This document shows positions 31,474-40,150 of a DNA stretch of 64,000 nucleotides, piece by piece. How positions within the stretch are numbered: the first letter of the stretch is position 1; every line of letters starts with the position of its first letter. A model generated the notes under the pieces. It ran no database searches. It saw nothing but the letters and a program-made list of their open reading frames with translations, and was not told where the DNA came from. Source of the DNA: Pelomonas lactea (lineage in GTDB: Bacteria; Pseudomonadota; Gammaproteobacteria; Burkholderiales; Burkholderiaceae_C); assembly GCF_043555885.1 (NCBI RefSeq), contig NZ_JBIGHX010000002.1, positions 186,001-250,000 on the forward strand. The letters are read 5' to 3'. The position numbers were made by a program, and so were the translations under genes.

Positions 31474-33909
31474 TCAGAGGCTTGCCAGATCGGGGCGGAT
31501 GCGCGCCAGCGTGTCCAGCAGCGCGCGGGCCGCGGCCGGGTCGCGCGGGGCCAGGGCTTGCGCCAGCCGGCGCAGCGGCTCGGCGGCGGGCTGGAAGTCG
31601 GGGCTCTGGCGCAGCACGGCCAGCAGCGGGGGCCCCACGCGGGCCAGCATGACGGCCGGGTCGGCGCTGGGCACGGTGCGCCGGCCCAGCTCCAGGTAGC
31701 CGCGGCGCGCCTGCGCGTAGGCGTTCAGGCGCGGGGCGAGTTCGGGTGTCGCCAGCAGCGTGCTGGCGTCGAGGCTGACCTGGCCCAGCAGCGCCAGCAG
31801 CCGGTCGCGGGGCGCGGCGTCGGGCGCGTAGGTGATGCGCGGTGCGCGGTAGGCCACCCAGGGGCGGTCGTCGGTGTTGGGCGGCGCGTCGCCGGCCAGG
31901 CGGTGCAGCGAGGCGCTGTCGGCGATGAGGCTGCCCAGCACGGCGAACTCGTCGGCAAGGCCGAAGGCCGCGGCCATAGCCGGCCGGGCGGTGCCGGGCG
32001 CGAATCGCGTGCCGCCAGCGCGGCCGACGAGGCCGACGGTGGGCGTGTCCAGGCTGTTGCTGGTCAGCAGCGCGGCGCCGTCGGGAAAGGCCTGCAGGAA
32101 GGCGGCGGTGATGCTGCGCAGCGTGGCGATGTCCAGCTGGTGCAGCGGCAGCCACTGGCAGAACAGGCCTTGCGGCGCGAGGCGGTCGCGCACGGCCTGG
32201 AAGTGCTCCACCGTGTAGAGCGCGCCGGAGCCGCTGCGGGCGGGGTGGAAGTTGTCGGACACGACGACGTCGTAGCGCTGCGGCGCGGTGCGCACGAAGC
32301 GGCGGGCGTCGGCCGCGATGAGGTGCGGCGTGGGGCCTTCGCCGAGCAGCGCCAGCGCGGGCCGGAAGAGCGCCGACGCCGCGATGACCTCGGGCAGCAG
32401 CTCCACGGCGTCCACCTGCAGGCCGGGCATGCGCGCGGCCACGCCCGACGTGACGCCGGAGCCCACGCCAAGGAACAAGGCCCGCTTCGCGTCGCCATGC
32501 AGCAACAGCGGCAGCAGCGCCTGGCGGCCGTCCACATGCAGCGTGGCGCTGCTGCCTTCCTGCTGGCGGTTGTTGATGCGCAGCCGCGCGACGCCGGCGT
32601 CGTCCTCGACGACGCTGACGGCGGCCATCGCGCCGTCGCGGTAGCTGAGCACACGGCCGCCGTCGGGCAGGTCGATGAAGGCCAGCGGCGGCGCCAGCGC
32701 GGCCACCGCGGCCGTGGCGCCCGCGGGCAGCCACCAGGCCGGGCTGCGCCACGCGGGCATCAGCAGCAGGTAGCCGGCCGCGACGAGCAGCAGCGCCAGC
32801 TTGGGCCCCAGCGCCGGTGCCAGCACGACGCCGAAGGTCGGTGCGGCGAGCATCGCGCCGAGCGTGTTGACACCCAGCGCACGGCTGAACGGCTGGCCGG
32901 CGGCCGCGGCGTCGGCACTGAGCTGGCAGAAGAGGGCGCCCATGAGCGCCGTGGGCAGCGCGAACACGGCGGCGGCCAGCAAGGCCTCGGTGGCCAGCGC
33001 GCCGTCCAGCGTCCCGGGGTTCAGCGCCTGCTTCAGCGCCTCGGCGCCCCACAGCGAGGCCATGCCCAGCAGCGTGCTGACGGCCAGCGCCTGCAGCAGC
33101 CGCGGCGTGTGGCGCAGCGCCGGCCAGCGTGCGAAGGCCGCGGCGCCGCCGGCGCTGCCAGCGAGGTACACGGCCAGTAGCAGCGCGAAGGTGTAGACCG
33201 TGTCCTCGGCCACCTGGCTGAGCACGCGCACGGCCAGCACCTCGTAGGCGATGCCCAGCAGGCCGGTGGCGGCCAGCAGCCACAGCGGGCGTGTGGACGT
33301 TCTCGGCAGCAGTGCCGCGGCCGGCCCGGCCCGTAGCGCGGTGCCGGCCAGCAGCGCGCAGCCGAGGTTCAGCGCCACGCACAGCCCGGCGGTGCGCGTG
33401 AGGCCCCAGTCCGGGATCAGCCAGAACGCCGTCGCCAGCACGCCGATGACGGCGCCCAGCGTGTTGGCCGCGTACAGCGGCGCCACGCCGGCCGTGGCCA
33501 GGCGCGCCATGGCCGGCAGCGTGGCGCCCATCGCCGCGGTGGCCGGCAGCAGCAGCACGAAGCTGGCGCCGAACGCCACGCTCCAGTGCCAGGCGGACGA
33601 CGCCTCGGGGCCGATGAGCGCCAGCGCGGCGTGGCTGGCCGCGGGCATGGCCGCCATCAGCACGGCGCCCCACAGGCCGATCAGCGCCTCGCAGCCGGCA
33701 TACCAGCGCAGCGGCCGGGCGCTGGCCTCGATGCGCCGGCCCAGCGCCAGCGCGCCCAGTGACAGCCCGCCGAAGAAGGCGGCGATGACGGCCAGCACGG
33801 CGGCCGATTCATGCCCCAGCACGAGGCCCAACTGCTGCGTCCAGACGATCTGGTAACCCAGCCCGGCAAAGCCGGACGCGGCCATCAGCAGCAGCGCGAT
33901 GGCCTTCAA
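31474..33909 (-). CDS. Membrane protein with spermidine synthase-like domain
   Basis: About 811 residues. The N-terminal half (to about residue 420) has many hydrophobic helices with MFS-like spacing; residues about 450-650 hold a SAM/dcSAM-binding Rossmann domain (ALFLGVGSGVTSG, DAVELLPEV, DVVVSDNFHP). This matches fused MFS/spermidine-synthase-like proteins. Product unknown; true polyamine synthesis is doubtful. A TTG at 33909 overlapping the upstream stop (TTGA) is my preferred start; ATG 33885 is an alternative. Last gene of the four-gene operon. Confidence 0.75.
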   Translation of the reverse strand: MKAIALLLMAASGFAGLGYQIVWTQQLGLVLGHESAAVLAVIAAFFGGLSLGALALGRRIEASARPLRWYAGCEALIGLWGAVLMAAMPAASHAALALIGPEASSAWHWSVAFGASFVLLLPATAAMGATLPAMARLATAGVAPLYAANTLGAVIGVLATAFWLIPDWGLTRTAGLCVALNLGCALLAGTALRAGPAAALLPRTSTRPLWLLAATGLLGIAYEVLAVRVLSQVAEDTVYTFALLLAVYLAGSAGGAAAFARWPALRHTPRLLQALAVSTLLGMASLWGAEALKQALNPGTLDGALATEALLAAAVFALPTALMGALFCQLSADAAAAGQPFSRALGVNTLGAMLAAPTFGVVLAPALGPKLALLLVAAGYLLLMPAWRSPAWWLPAGATAAVAALAPPLAFIDLPDGGRVLSYRDGAMAAVSVVEDDAGVARLRINNRQQEGSSATLHVDGRQALLPLLLHGDAKRALFLGVGSGVTSGVAARMPGLQVDAVELLPEVIAASALFRPALALLGEGPTPHLIAADARRFVRTAPQRYDVVVSDNFHPARSGSGALYTVEHFQAVRDRLAPQGLFCQWLPLHQLDIATLRSITAAFLQAFPDGAALLTSNSLDTPTVGLVGRAGGTRFAPGTARPAMAAAFGLADEFAVLGSLIADSASLHRLAGDAPPNTDDRPWVAYRAPRITYAPDAAPRDRLLALLGQVSLDASTLLATPELAPRLNAYAQARRGYLELGRRTVPSADPAVMLARVGPPLLAVLRQSPDFQPAAEPLRRLAQALAPRDPAAARALLDTLARIRPDLASL

Positions 33910-34532
33910 GCGGAGAAGCTCAGCGTGTAGCCCCAGCTTTCCAGCCGCGTCGGGATCGCGTTGAAGGCCAGGCTGATGCGCCGCCTGCCGGCGTTGGGCG
34001 GCACGGCGTGCATCAGGTAGCTCGGGAACAGCATCAGGTCGCCCGGGCTCGGCGCGGGGCTGACCCACTTCTCGGCGTTGTACGGGCCGGTGGCCACGCC
34101 CGCGTGGTCGTTCTTCAGCGCAAAGTCATGCCCGCCGGGTGACTTCATGAACACGGTGCGCGCCGAGTCGTGCGTCTCGGTCAGGTAGACCACGCCGGAC
34201 GCGAAGCTGTTGGCATGGTTGTGCATCGCCTGGCGGCCGCCGGTGTCCAGCACGTTGACCCACATTTCCTTGATGGCCCAGCCCAGCGCCTCGCCGAACA
34301 GGTGGCGGCCGAACTCGGCGATGCGCGGCGTGATGAGGGCCGCGGCCTGCACCAGCAGCGGGCTGTCGGACGGCTGCAGCATGCGGGTGTGCGACAGCGC
34401 GTCGGAGCTGTTGTTGGGCTGCAGCGCGCGGGTCGTGAAGTGGTCCACCAGCGCGTTGACCAGCGGCGGCGGCAGCACGCCGGGCGAGCGCTGCACGGGA
34501 ATGGGGAACAGCCCGATGACCTCGTCGGTCAT
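33906..34532 (-). CDS. TIGR02466-family 2OG-Fe(II) oxygenase-like protein
   Basis: 208 residues. It shows the TIGR02466 pattern: LFPIPVQRS at the start, WVNVLDTGGRQAMHNHANS, SGVVYLT, and LMLFPSYLMHAVPPN with RRRISLAFN. The His residues in HNHANS and MHAVPPN and the Arg of RRRISLA fit the Fe(II) and 2-oxoglutarate sites of the prolyl-hydroxylase-like fold. Cytosolic, substrate unknown. It overlaps both neighbours by 4 nt. Confidence 0.85.
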   Translation of the reverse strand: MTDEVIGLFPIPVQRSPGVLPPPLVNALVDHFTTRALQPNNSSDALSHTRMLQPSDSPLLVQAAALITPRIAEFGRHLFGEALGWAIKEMWVNVLDTGGRQAMHNHANSFASGVVYLTETHDSARTVFMKSPGGHDFALKNDHAGVATGPYNAEKWVSPAPSPGDLMLFPSYLMHAVPPNAGRRRISLAFNAIPTRLESWGYTLSFSA

Positions 34533-35488
34533 GACAGCACCGCCGCCACTCGCAGCCACGACCAGTACGCCGCCACGCCGCCGATGCCGTACAGCAGCGC
34601 CGTGCGCGCGCGCTGCACGGCCGGCCAGCGCGCGCTGATGCGCCACAGGCCCCAGCACAGCGCCACCGTCATCAGCTGGCCCAGCTCCACGCCGACGTTG
34701 AACGTCAGCAGCGCGACGAACAGATGGTTCTCGGGCAGGCCGATCTCCTTCAGCGCGCCGGCGAAGCCCAGCCCGTGCACCAGGCCGAACAGGAAGGCCA
34801 CCAGCGCCGGCCAGCGGCGCGCCAGCGTGTCGCGCCGGTTCAGCGCCTCCACCGCCACCAGCACGATGGACAGCGCGATGCTGGCCTCCACCGGCGCGGA
34901 CGGCAGCGTCAGCAGCCCGAGGGCGCTGCTGGCCAGCGTCAGGCTGTGCGCGGCGGTGAAGGCTGTGATCGTCCAGACGAGGTGACGGCGGAAGCCGACG
35001 AGGAACAGCAGCCCGATGACGAACAGCAGGTGGTCGATGCCGCCGAGGATGTGCTCCACGCCCAGCAGCGCGTAGGCGCTGGCGATCTCGCCCATGCCGC
35101 GCGGGTCGTCGGCGGCGCCGTACAGCTGCACGCTGGGCTGTGCCTTGGTCAGCGTGTAGACGCGCACCTGGCCGTCGCGCCAGTGCACCTTGACGAGGGC
35201 GGCTGAAAAGGACTCGCCGACGCCGCTGATGGCCAGCCGGCCGGCCAGGCCCGGGCCGCTGCAGCGCAGCCGCGTCGCGTCGGCCTCGCAGCCCTCGGGC
35301 CAGGTCACGCGAAGCACCTGCGACGGGTGGTATTTCTCGCTGGCGCCCCACTGCCACATGAACTCGCCGGGCGCCACCTCGCGCACCTGCATCTCGGCCA
35401 TGCTCATCTCGTGCGCCCGCGCCGGCGCGGCGATGGCCACGATCGCGAGCAGCAGCGCGGCCCGCCACCAGGTCAGCAGGCGCTTCAT
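34529..35488 (-). CDS. HupE/UreJ-family membrane protein
   Basis: 319 residues with signal peptide (LLAIVAIAAPARA), an extracytoplasmic domain of about 110 residues, then six or seven membrane helices. LLGVEHILGGIDHLLFVIGLL and TAFTAAHSLTLA and LVHGLGFAG carry the His/Asp pattern of the HupE/UreJ_2 family. The long soluble N-terminal domain is typical of the subgroup found beside PPIase genes, not of nickel-transporting HupE itself. Metal transport is possible but unproven. Confidence 0.85.
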   Translation of the reverse strand: MKRLLTWWRAALLLAIVAIAAPARAHEMSMAEMQVREVAPGEFMWQWGASEKYHPSQVLRVTWPEGCEADATRLRCSGPGLAGRLAISGVGESFSAALVKVHWRDGQVRVYTLTKAQPSVQLYGAADDPRGMGEIASAYALLGVEHILGGIDHLLFVIGLLFLVGFRRHLVWTITAFTAAHSLTLASSALGLLTLPSAPVEASIALSIVLVAVEALNRRDTLARRWPALVAFLFGLVHGLGFAGALKEIGLPENHLFVALLTFNVGVELGQLMTVALCWGLWRISARWPAVQRARTALLYGIGGVAAYWSWLRVAAVLS

Positions 35489-36339
35489 TTGGCGGGAGCC
35501 TCGACCTTGACGTTGTACTTGCGGGCCAGCATGGCGACGGCGGCGCTGCGCTGCTCGGCCATCGTCGCGTCGGTCCAGTCCTGCATGACGACGGGACGCA
35601 GCGCCTCGAACTGCGCCGGCCGGGCGGCGGTGGCGGACTCCAGCCGCACGGCGCGCCAGCCGTCCTTGCCCTGCAGCGCCAGCCAGGTGCCGGGCGTGGC
35701 CGCTTCCAGCGCCTTGGCGAAGGCGTCGCCATAACTCTGCACGAGGTTGCCGTGCGGGCGGCCCTTGAACAGGCGCAGGCCGGCCTTGGCATCGCCCGGC
35801 GTGCCGGCGTTCAGTGCGGCGACGAAGGTGCGCACGGCGGCCTCGTCGGCAGGGCCGTCCAGCACGGCTTCCTGGAAGTCGAAGCGGGGCGGCTCGTCAT
35901 AGCGAGCGCGGCGCGCCTCGAACCAGGCGCGCAGGCCGGCGTCGTCGATGGCGGGCGGCTTGACGCCGCTGTCCACCATGCTGAGTGCCTTGAAGATGAC
36001 GCGCTCGCGGATGGCGCTGTCGCCCTTGTCCAGCTGCAGCGCGATGCCTTCGCGGTACAGCACCTCGTTGTCCAGCCAGATCTGCTGCAGGGCCTTCAGT
36101 TCCTGTGCGTCGGGCTCGCGGCCGCGGGCGGCCTTGAAGGTCTGCACGGCCTCGGCCGTCACGTCGGCGCTGACGACGATGGTGTTCGCGTCGCCCGCGC
36201 CGCGGTTCAGCGCGTGGTCGACGGCGAACAGCAGCGCGCCGATGGCGAGGAAGTGCAGCAGCGGTTCGCGCAGCCAGCCGGGCAGGCGTGTAGCGGTGGC
36301 GGCGGGGCGGTCCTGGGTGAGGGGGAGCTGGGCAGACAT
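35485..36339 (-). CDS. Membrane-anchored peptidyl-prolyl cis-trans isomerase (parvulin-like)
   Basis: 284 residues. One N-terminal membrane anchor (LLHFLAIGALLFAVDHAL), a SurA/PpiD-like helical region (IWLDNEVLYREGIALQLDKG, VIFKALSM) and a degenerate parvulin domain (about 140-270). It probably folds extracytoplasmic partners. First gene of a four-gene overlapping operon (PPIase, HupE-like, oxygenase, spermidine-synthase-like). Start 36339 is preferred because the proposed -10 (TAGCAT) overlaps the alternative ATG at 36366. Confidence 0.82.
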   Translation of the reverse strand: MSAQLPLTQDRPAATATRLPGWLREPLLHFLAIGALLFAVDHALNRGAGDANTIVVSADVTAEAVQTFKAARGREPDAQELKALQQIWLDNEVLYREGIALQLDKGDSAIRERVIFKALSMVDSGVKPPAIDDAGLRAWFEARRARYDEPPRFDFQEAVLDGPADEAAVRTFVAALNAGTPGDAKAGLRLFKGRPHGNLVQSYGDAFAKALEAATPGTWLALQGKDGWRAVRLESATAARPAQFEALRPVVMQDWTDATMAEQRSAAVAMLARKYNVKVEAPAK

Positions 36340-36364
36340 GACGGCAGAAGAGGGGCTGCGGGTC

Positions 36365-36398
36365 ATGCTAGTGACACAGTGCGACAGGACGACGACAA
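36365..36398 (-). promoter_or_regulatory. Candidate Pho box promoter of PPIase-HupE operon
   Basis: On the minus strand, TTGTCGT CGTC CTGTCGC (36381-36398) fits the PhoB 7-4-7 repeat. Ten nt later comes TAGCAT (36365-36370) as -10, the spacing of classical PhoB-activated promoters such as E. coli phoA. Confidence 0.55.
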
Positions 36399-36406
36399 AC
36401 GGAAAA

Positions 36407-36440
36407 GGGCGCCCCGCCATCGGCCGACGGCGGGGCGCCC
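36407..36440 (-). terminator. Terminator of the PHP-domain gene
   Basis: A perfect 12-bp stem (36407-36418 with 36429-36440) with a 10-nt loop, followed on the minus strand by TTTTCC. It ends the transcript of the gene at 36483-38741. Confidence 0.8.
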
Positions 36441-36482
36441 CGTTGTCGTCACGCCGTCAGCGACAGCGTGCGACGGTGCGGC

Positions 36483-38741
36483 TTACTTGACGCCGGCCAC
36501 CAGCGTGGAGCCGCTCACCTCGATGTAGATCGGGTTGCTGTAGAACCACAGGTCCGACCAGGCGGCCACGTCGTAGGCCACCATCTTCTTGCCGTTCACG
36601 ACGGGCAGGTGGTTGGGGCAGCCGTCGATGGTGCCGCTGGCCCAGGCCGCGCCGTTGGCGGGCACGTTGGTGCCGACCGTCGTGCAGGGGATGCGCAGGT
36701 TGGACGTGACGGTGGCGTTCGTGAAGATGTCGGACAGCGGGTTGCCGCTGGCGTCGGTCTCGTAGGGCAGGGCAGCGGGCAGGTTGCTGCCGCGCACGCG
36801 CACGTACTGCGAGGCCTGGACCGCAGGGATGCGGTAGGTCATCTTCAGGAAGCCGCTGCCGTCCACGCCCGACTGCACCTGCACCCACGGGTTGGCGCCG
36901 GCGGCGCTGAAGCTGCGGATGATGGCGGCCGTCGTGTTCTTGGCGGCGGCGGGCACGGCGTCCAGGCCGGCCGTGCTGCCGTCGGCCTTCAGCCAGTTGT
37001 TGTTGCGCGGCCATTCGCCGGCGTAGTCGGCGCTGCCCGGCGCGCGGTAGCCGCTGACCATGCCGCGGATCAGGTCCACGTGGTCCAGCACCGGCTGGTT
37101 GATGGGCTGGTTGACGCCGATCTGCGCCAGCGACGGGTTCGGGAAGCTGTACGGCGCGAAGTTGTTGCCGGCGGGGTCGCGCAGCGCGATGCTGACGACG
37201 ATCTCGGCACCCGGGCGCACCTTGAGCTTCTGGCCCATCGTGGCGCAGTTGGCGGCGTCCACGTCGGTGGCATTGGCCGCGGCGGCCACGGCCAGGGCTT
37301 CGACGGACGCGTTGCTGCGCGCGCCGACGCCGGCGTAGGACGCGCAGGCGACGATGGCGAAGCGGTCGATCAGCTGGCCGCTGGCAGCCCAGGCGTTGCC
37401 GCTGCGCAGGCCGTCGACGATGGCCTGCGGGCGGATCTTGTCGCTGCCGTTGCGCACCAGCACGTGGGTGCGCTGGTATTCGCCGGGGTAGAAGTCCTGC
37501 GTGGAGCGGCGGTCATCCGGGCCGAAGCTGCCGCGGTTGTGCCAGTCGGAGCTGGCGAAGAACCACCAGTTGCGGCCTTCGCCCAGCAGCGCGTCCCACA
37601 CGCCGCCGACCTGGGCGCCGTAGATGCCCGTGCCACCGTAGGTCGTGCCACCGACGGAGTCGACGTTGGTGGGCGAGCCGGCGAAGCCGTTGCGCAGCTG
37701 GCGGTACTCGCCACGCTCGGCGGAGGCGCCGTGGCCCGGCTGGGTCTCGAAGCCGAAGGCGATGTCCGGCGCGGTGTTGTTGAAGTTGCGCAGGTGCTCG
37801 ATGTTGAAGCCGTTGTTGCCGTCGGGGTTGAACGGGCCGGCGCGCTCCAGGTGGGCGGGCACGTAGTAGCTGCCGGTGGCGTGCAGTTCCTTCATCCACT
37901 TGAGCGCTTCCAGCGTCTTCAGGTGGCCCTTGGTGCCGATGCCGGAACCGACGCCGCTGCCGGTGGGCATGAGCTTCTGGGCGGCGGCGTTCCAGCTCGG
38001 GTCGGCCGCGTTGGCGCTGCCCGTCACGGCGCAGTTCCAGTTGTTGCCGGTGTTCGAGCCGGCCACGTTGCCGCGGCTGGTGTCGGTGTCGCCGCGGTCG
38101 AAGCAGTACGACCACTGCGACAGCGCGTTGGCGTTGCCCAGCGCCGTGTAGCCGGGCGTGTTGGGCAGCGTGGCGTTGTCCAGCGACGTGGGCATCTGGC
38201 CCGTGATGACGGACATCGAGCTGTGCTCGTGGCCCGCCACGACGGACTCCAGGCCCACGAACAGCGGCAGGTTCTTCTGCGCCGCGAGGTACTCCACGAC
38301 CGGGTACTGGAACTCCTGCAGCGACTGCCAGCGCCACATCGTCGTGCCGCCGGTGTTGTTGCCCTTGATGGCGGCGGCGCCGATGCTGTTGGCCCAGGTC
38401 GTCGTCGGGCCCTTGCCCTCGACGAACGGGTAGGCGGGCGTGGACAGCGAGGCGTCTTCGACCAGCGTGCAGTTGCGGTTGCCGTTGCCGCCGTGGCCGG
38501 CCTGCACGAACCAGTCCAGGCCCCAGGGCGAGTCGGTGGTCTTGTCGGTGACCTTCTTCACCAGCTTCTGCATCGAGATGGCGCCGTCCGAGCAGGTGGT
38601 GTGGTTGTGGAAGTCGCCGGACACGTACTTGCCGGGCGTCTTGCCGGCGGCGGTGGCGAGGTTGGGCGCGATGACCGCCGCGCTGCCCAGCGCGGCGAAG
38701 GCGGCCAGGGCGATCTGGCTCTTGCTGAAAAGGTGAGACAT
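36483..38741 (-). CDS. Exported PHP-domain protein (DUF3604-like)
   Basis: 752 residues with signal peptide (ALAAFAALGSAAVIAPNLATAA). GDFHNHTTCSDG is the metal-binding start of a PHP phosphoesterase domain, with more ligand-like stretches GLESVVAGHEHSS and SSDWHNRG. The layout fits DUF3604 proteins, large secreted PHP-like enzymes. A phosphatase or phosphodiesterase role is inference. The ATG at 38741 follows a GGAG site. Pho-box promoter upstream, terminator downstream, so a single-gene unit. Confidence 0.82.
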   Translation of the reverse strand: MSHLFSKSQIALAAFAALGSAAVIAPNLATAAGKTPGKYVSGDFHNHTTCSDGAISMQKLVKKVTDKTTDSPWGLDWFVQAGHGGNGNRNCTLVEDASLSTPAYPFVEGKGPTTTWANSIGAAAIKGNNTGGTTMWRWQSLQEFQYPVVEYLAAQKNLPLFVGLESVVAGHEHSSMSVITGQMPTSLDNATLPNTPGYTALGNANALSQWSYCFDRGDTDTSRGNVAGSNTGNNWNCAVTGSANAADPSWNAAAQKLMPTGSGVGSGIGTKGHLKTLEALKWMKELHATGSYYVPAHLERAGPFNPDGNNGFNIEHLRNFNNTAPDIAFGFETQPGHGASAERGEYRQLRNGFAGSPTNVDSVGGTTYGGTGIYGAQVGGVWDALLGEGRNWWFFASSDWHNRGSFGPDDRRSTQDFYPGEYQRTHVLVRNGSDKIRPQAIVDGLRSGNAWAASGQLIDRFAIVACASYAGVGARSNASVEALAVAAAANATDVDAANCATMGQKLKVRPGAEIVVSIALRDPAGNNFAPYSFPNPSLAQIGVNQPINQPVLDHVDLIRGMVSGYRAPGSADYAGEWPRNNNWLKADGSTAGLDAVPAAAKNTTAAIIRSFSAAGANPWVQVQSGVDGSGFLKMTYRIPAVQASQYVRVRGSNLPAALPYETDASGNPLSDIFTNATVTSNLRIPCTTVGTNVPANGAAWASGTIDGCPNHLPVVNGKKMVAYDVAAWSDLWFYSNPIYIEVSGSTLVAGVK

Positions 38742-38782
38742 GGAGGCTCCAGAGGAGGTGGGGAGGGCCAAAAACGGGGCGG

Positions 38783-38827
38783 ATGCTAGGTAGCCGCGAT
38801 GACCTCGGCGTGACGGGATGGCGACGG
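38783..38827 (-). promoter_or_regulatory. Candidate Pho box promoter of PHP-domain gene
   Basis: Minus strand: CCGTCGC, CCGTCAC, AGGTCAT, three 7-mers with 4-nt spacers (38799-38827), then 10 nt to TAGCAT (38783-38788). Identical -10 and spacing to the promoter at 36365. Start codon about 42 nt downstream. Confidence 0.6.
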
Positions 38828-38849
38828 CTTGCGAGCCGCCCGGCAGGGG

Positions 38850-39299
38850 TCAGCGCAGCGCCGCGTAGTCGACGTTGAGCAGCGCCTCCACGGGCGGCGC
38901 GTGCTCGAACAGCAGGCGCAGCGGAAAGCTGCGGCCCACCTGCAGCGGCTGCTGCAGGTCCAGCAGTTCGATGTGCAGGCCGTCCTCGGTCAGCGTCAGC
39001 TCGCTGCCTTCGCGGATCAGCAGGGAGAGGTCTTTTGCCCGCTCCGGCGCGCCTGGCCCGGCCAGCCGCGCCCCCGCAGCCACGGGGGTCTCCAGGCCCA
39101 CCAGCCGGTCGGTGCGGCGCACCTCGTCGAAGCGCATGCACAGCCTGGCGGTATCGGCGTCAACGCGCGTCGCCCGCGCCCAGGGGTGCCAGATGCGCAG
39201 GTGCTCGCTGAAGAATTCGCAGGCCCGCGCCGGGCGGGCCAGGCTGACGGCGCCCAGCGCGATGAGCAGGTGGCGGCGGAGCAGGGGGGGGCGATCCAT
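38850..39299 (-). CDS. PCu(A)C-like periplasmic protein with degenerate copper motif
   Basis: 149 residues with signal peptide (LLRRHLLIALGAVSLARPARA). LRIWHPWARAT and a final beta region (GLHIELLDLQQPLQVGRSFPLRLLF) match the PCu(A)C/DUF461 copper-chaperone fold used in cytochrome oxidase assembly. The usual Met/His ligands are not evident (HIELL where family members have HxMLM), so copper binding may be lost or altered. Divergent from a PEP-CTERM gene, each with a Pho-type box. Confidence 0.7.
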   Translation of the reverse strand: MDRPPLLRRHLLIALGAVSLARPARACEFFSEHLRIWHPWARATRVDADTARLCMRFDEVRRTDRLVGLETPVAAGARLAGPGAPERAKDLSLLIREGSELTLTEDGLHIELLDLQQPLQVGRSFPLRLLFEHAPPVEALLNVDYAALR

Positions 39300-39343
39300 G
39301 GTGGCGTGGGGGCAGGTGGGGCTCGCGACCATCGCAGTGCGCG

Positions 39344-39361
39344 ATGACAGCGATGTGAAGC
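39344..39361 (-). promoter_or_regulatory. Candidate Pho box before PCu(A)C-like gene
   Basis: Minus strand GCTTCAC ATCG CTGTCAT. The second repeat is a perfect consensus 7-mer. Three nt downstream comes GCACTGCGA, the same 9-mer at the same offset as in the phoX promoter. Confidence 0.5.
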
Positions 39362-39379
39362 GGCAGCGGTGGCGGCCCG

Positions 39380-39408
39380 CTGCCTTCATTGCGTCACGCG
39401 GCTGTCGT
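39380..39408 (+). promoter_or_regulatory. Candidate Pho box before PEP-CTERM gene
   Basis: Three 7-mers with 4-nt spacers on the plus strand: CTGCCTT, GCGTCAC, CTGTCGT. Ten nt downstream is CACACT, a weak -10. The gene starts 80 nt after the box. Confidence 0.55.
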
Positions 39409-39488
39409 CTTGCGTCCCCACACTCCGGCCCGACTCAAACGCAGCGGTTCCCTTGGCCGCCCCAACCTCACAATCCCTGGAGTTTTTG

Positions 39489-40052
39489 ATGAAGCTCGCC
39501 GCTCTCGCCCTGGCCCTCGGCCTCGCCTCCCCGGCCTTCGCTGCCGCCCCGCTGTCCGTGGACTTCGAAAAGAACTGGTCTTACGGCGAGGAAGTTGCCA
39601 ACACCTACGAAGGCGTGAGCTTCACGAACGTGCTGGGCCTGTCCAACGACGTCGACTTCAGCTACTTCACCAACGCGCCGTCGCCGCTGGGCGTGGCCTT
39701 CGTGCAGCTGGACGGCGTCGTCAACACGGCCGCCTACATGAACGTCGCTGCGGGCGTCACCGGCGGCCTGAGCTTCCATTACGCAGGCACCGACGCGGCC
39801 GTCATCAACGCCTACTCCGGCCTGAACGGCACCGGCACGCTGCTGGGCAGCGTCACGCTGTCGGCCACGGGCGACTACTCGACGTGGAAGCAGGCGGTGC
39901 TGAGCTTCGCCGGCTCGGCCCAGTCTTTCGACCTGACCGGCCTGAACGGCGTCGCCGCGCTGGACAACATCGCCGCCGTGCCGGAACCCAGCAGCATCGC
40001 GCTGCTGCTGGCCGGTGGCGCGCTGCTGATGGCCCGCCGCCGCCGCGCCTGA
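39489..40052 (+). CDS. PEP-CTERM sorting-domain protein
   Basis: 187 residues: signal peptide (KLAALALALGLASPAFAA), a beta-rich middle (SVDFEKNW, YMNVAAGVTGGLSFHYAG) like other PEP-CTERM jelly-roll proteins, and C-terminal VPEPSSIALLLAGGALLMARRRR. It should be exported, processed by exosortase and linked to the exopolysaccharide or surface. A Pho-type box upstream suggests phosphate-limitation control. Strong terminator 20 nt downstream. Confidence 0.88.
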   Translation: MKLAALALALGLASPAFAAAPLSVDFEKNWSYGEEVANTYEGVSFTNVLGLSNDVDFSYFTNAPSPLGVAFVQLDGVVNTAAYMNVAAGVTGGLSFHYAGTDAAVINAYSGLNGTGTLLGSVTLSATGDYSTWKQAVLSFAGSAQSFDLTGLNGVAALDNIAAVPEPSSIALLLAGGALLMARRRRA

Positions 40053-40072
40053 GCGACCGCGCTCCGTGAAAA

Positions 40073-40099
40073 AGCCGGCTGCTTGCAGCCGGCTTTTTT
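40073..40099 (+). terminator. Terminator of PEP-CTERM gene
   Basis: AGCCGGCTGC (40073-40082), TT loop, GCAGCCGGCT (40085-40094), then a T run. An A run before the stem makes it work in both directions. Confidence 0.9.
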
Positions 40100-40150
40100 G
40101 TGGGCGCTTTGCGTGTTGTCTCTTGATGCAGCATGCGCCAGAGGTTGAGC

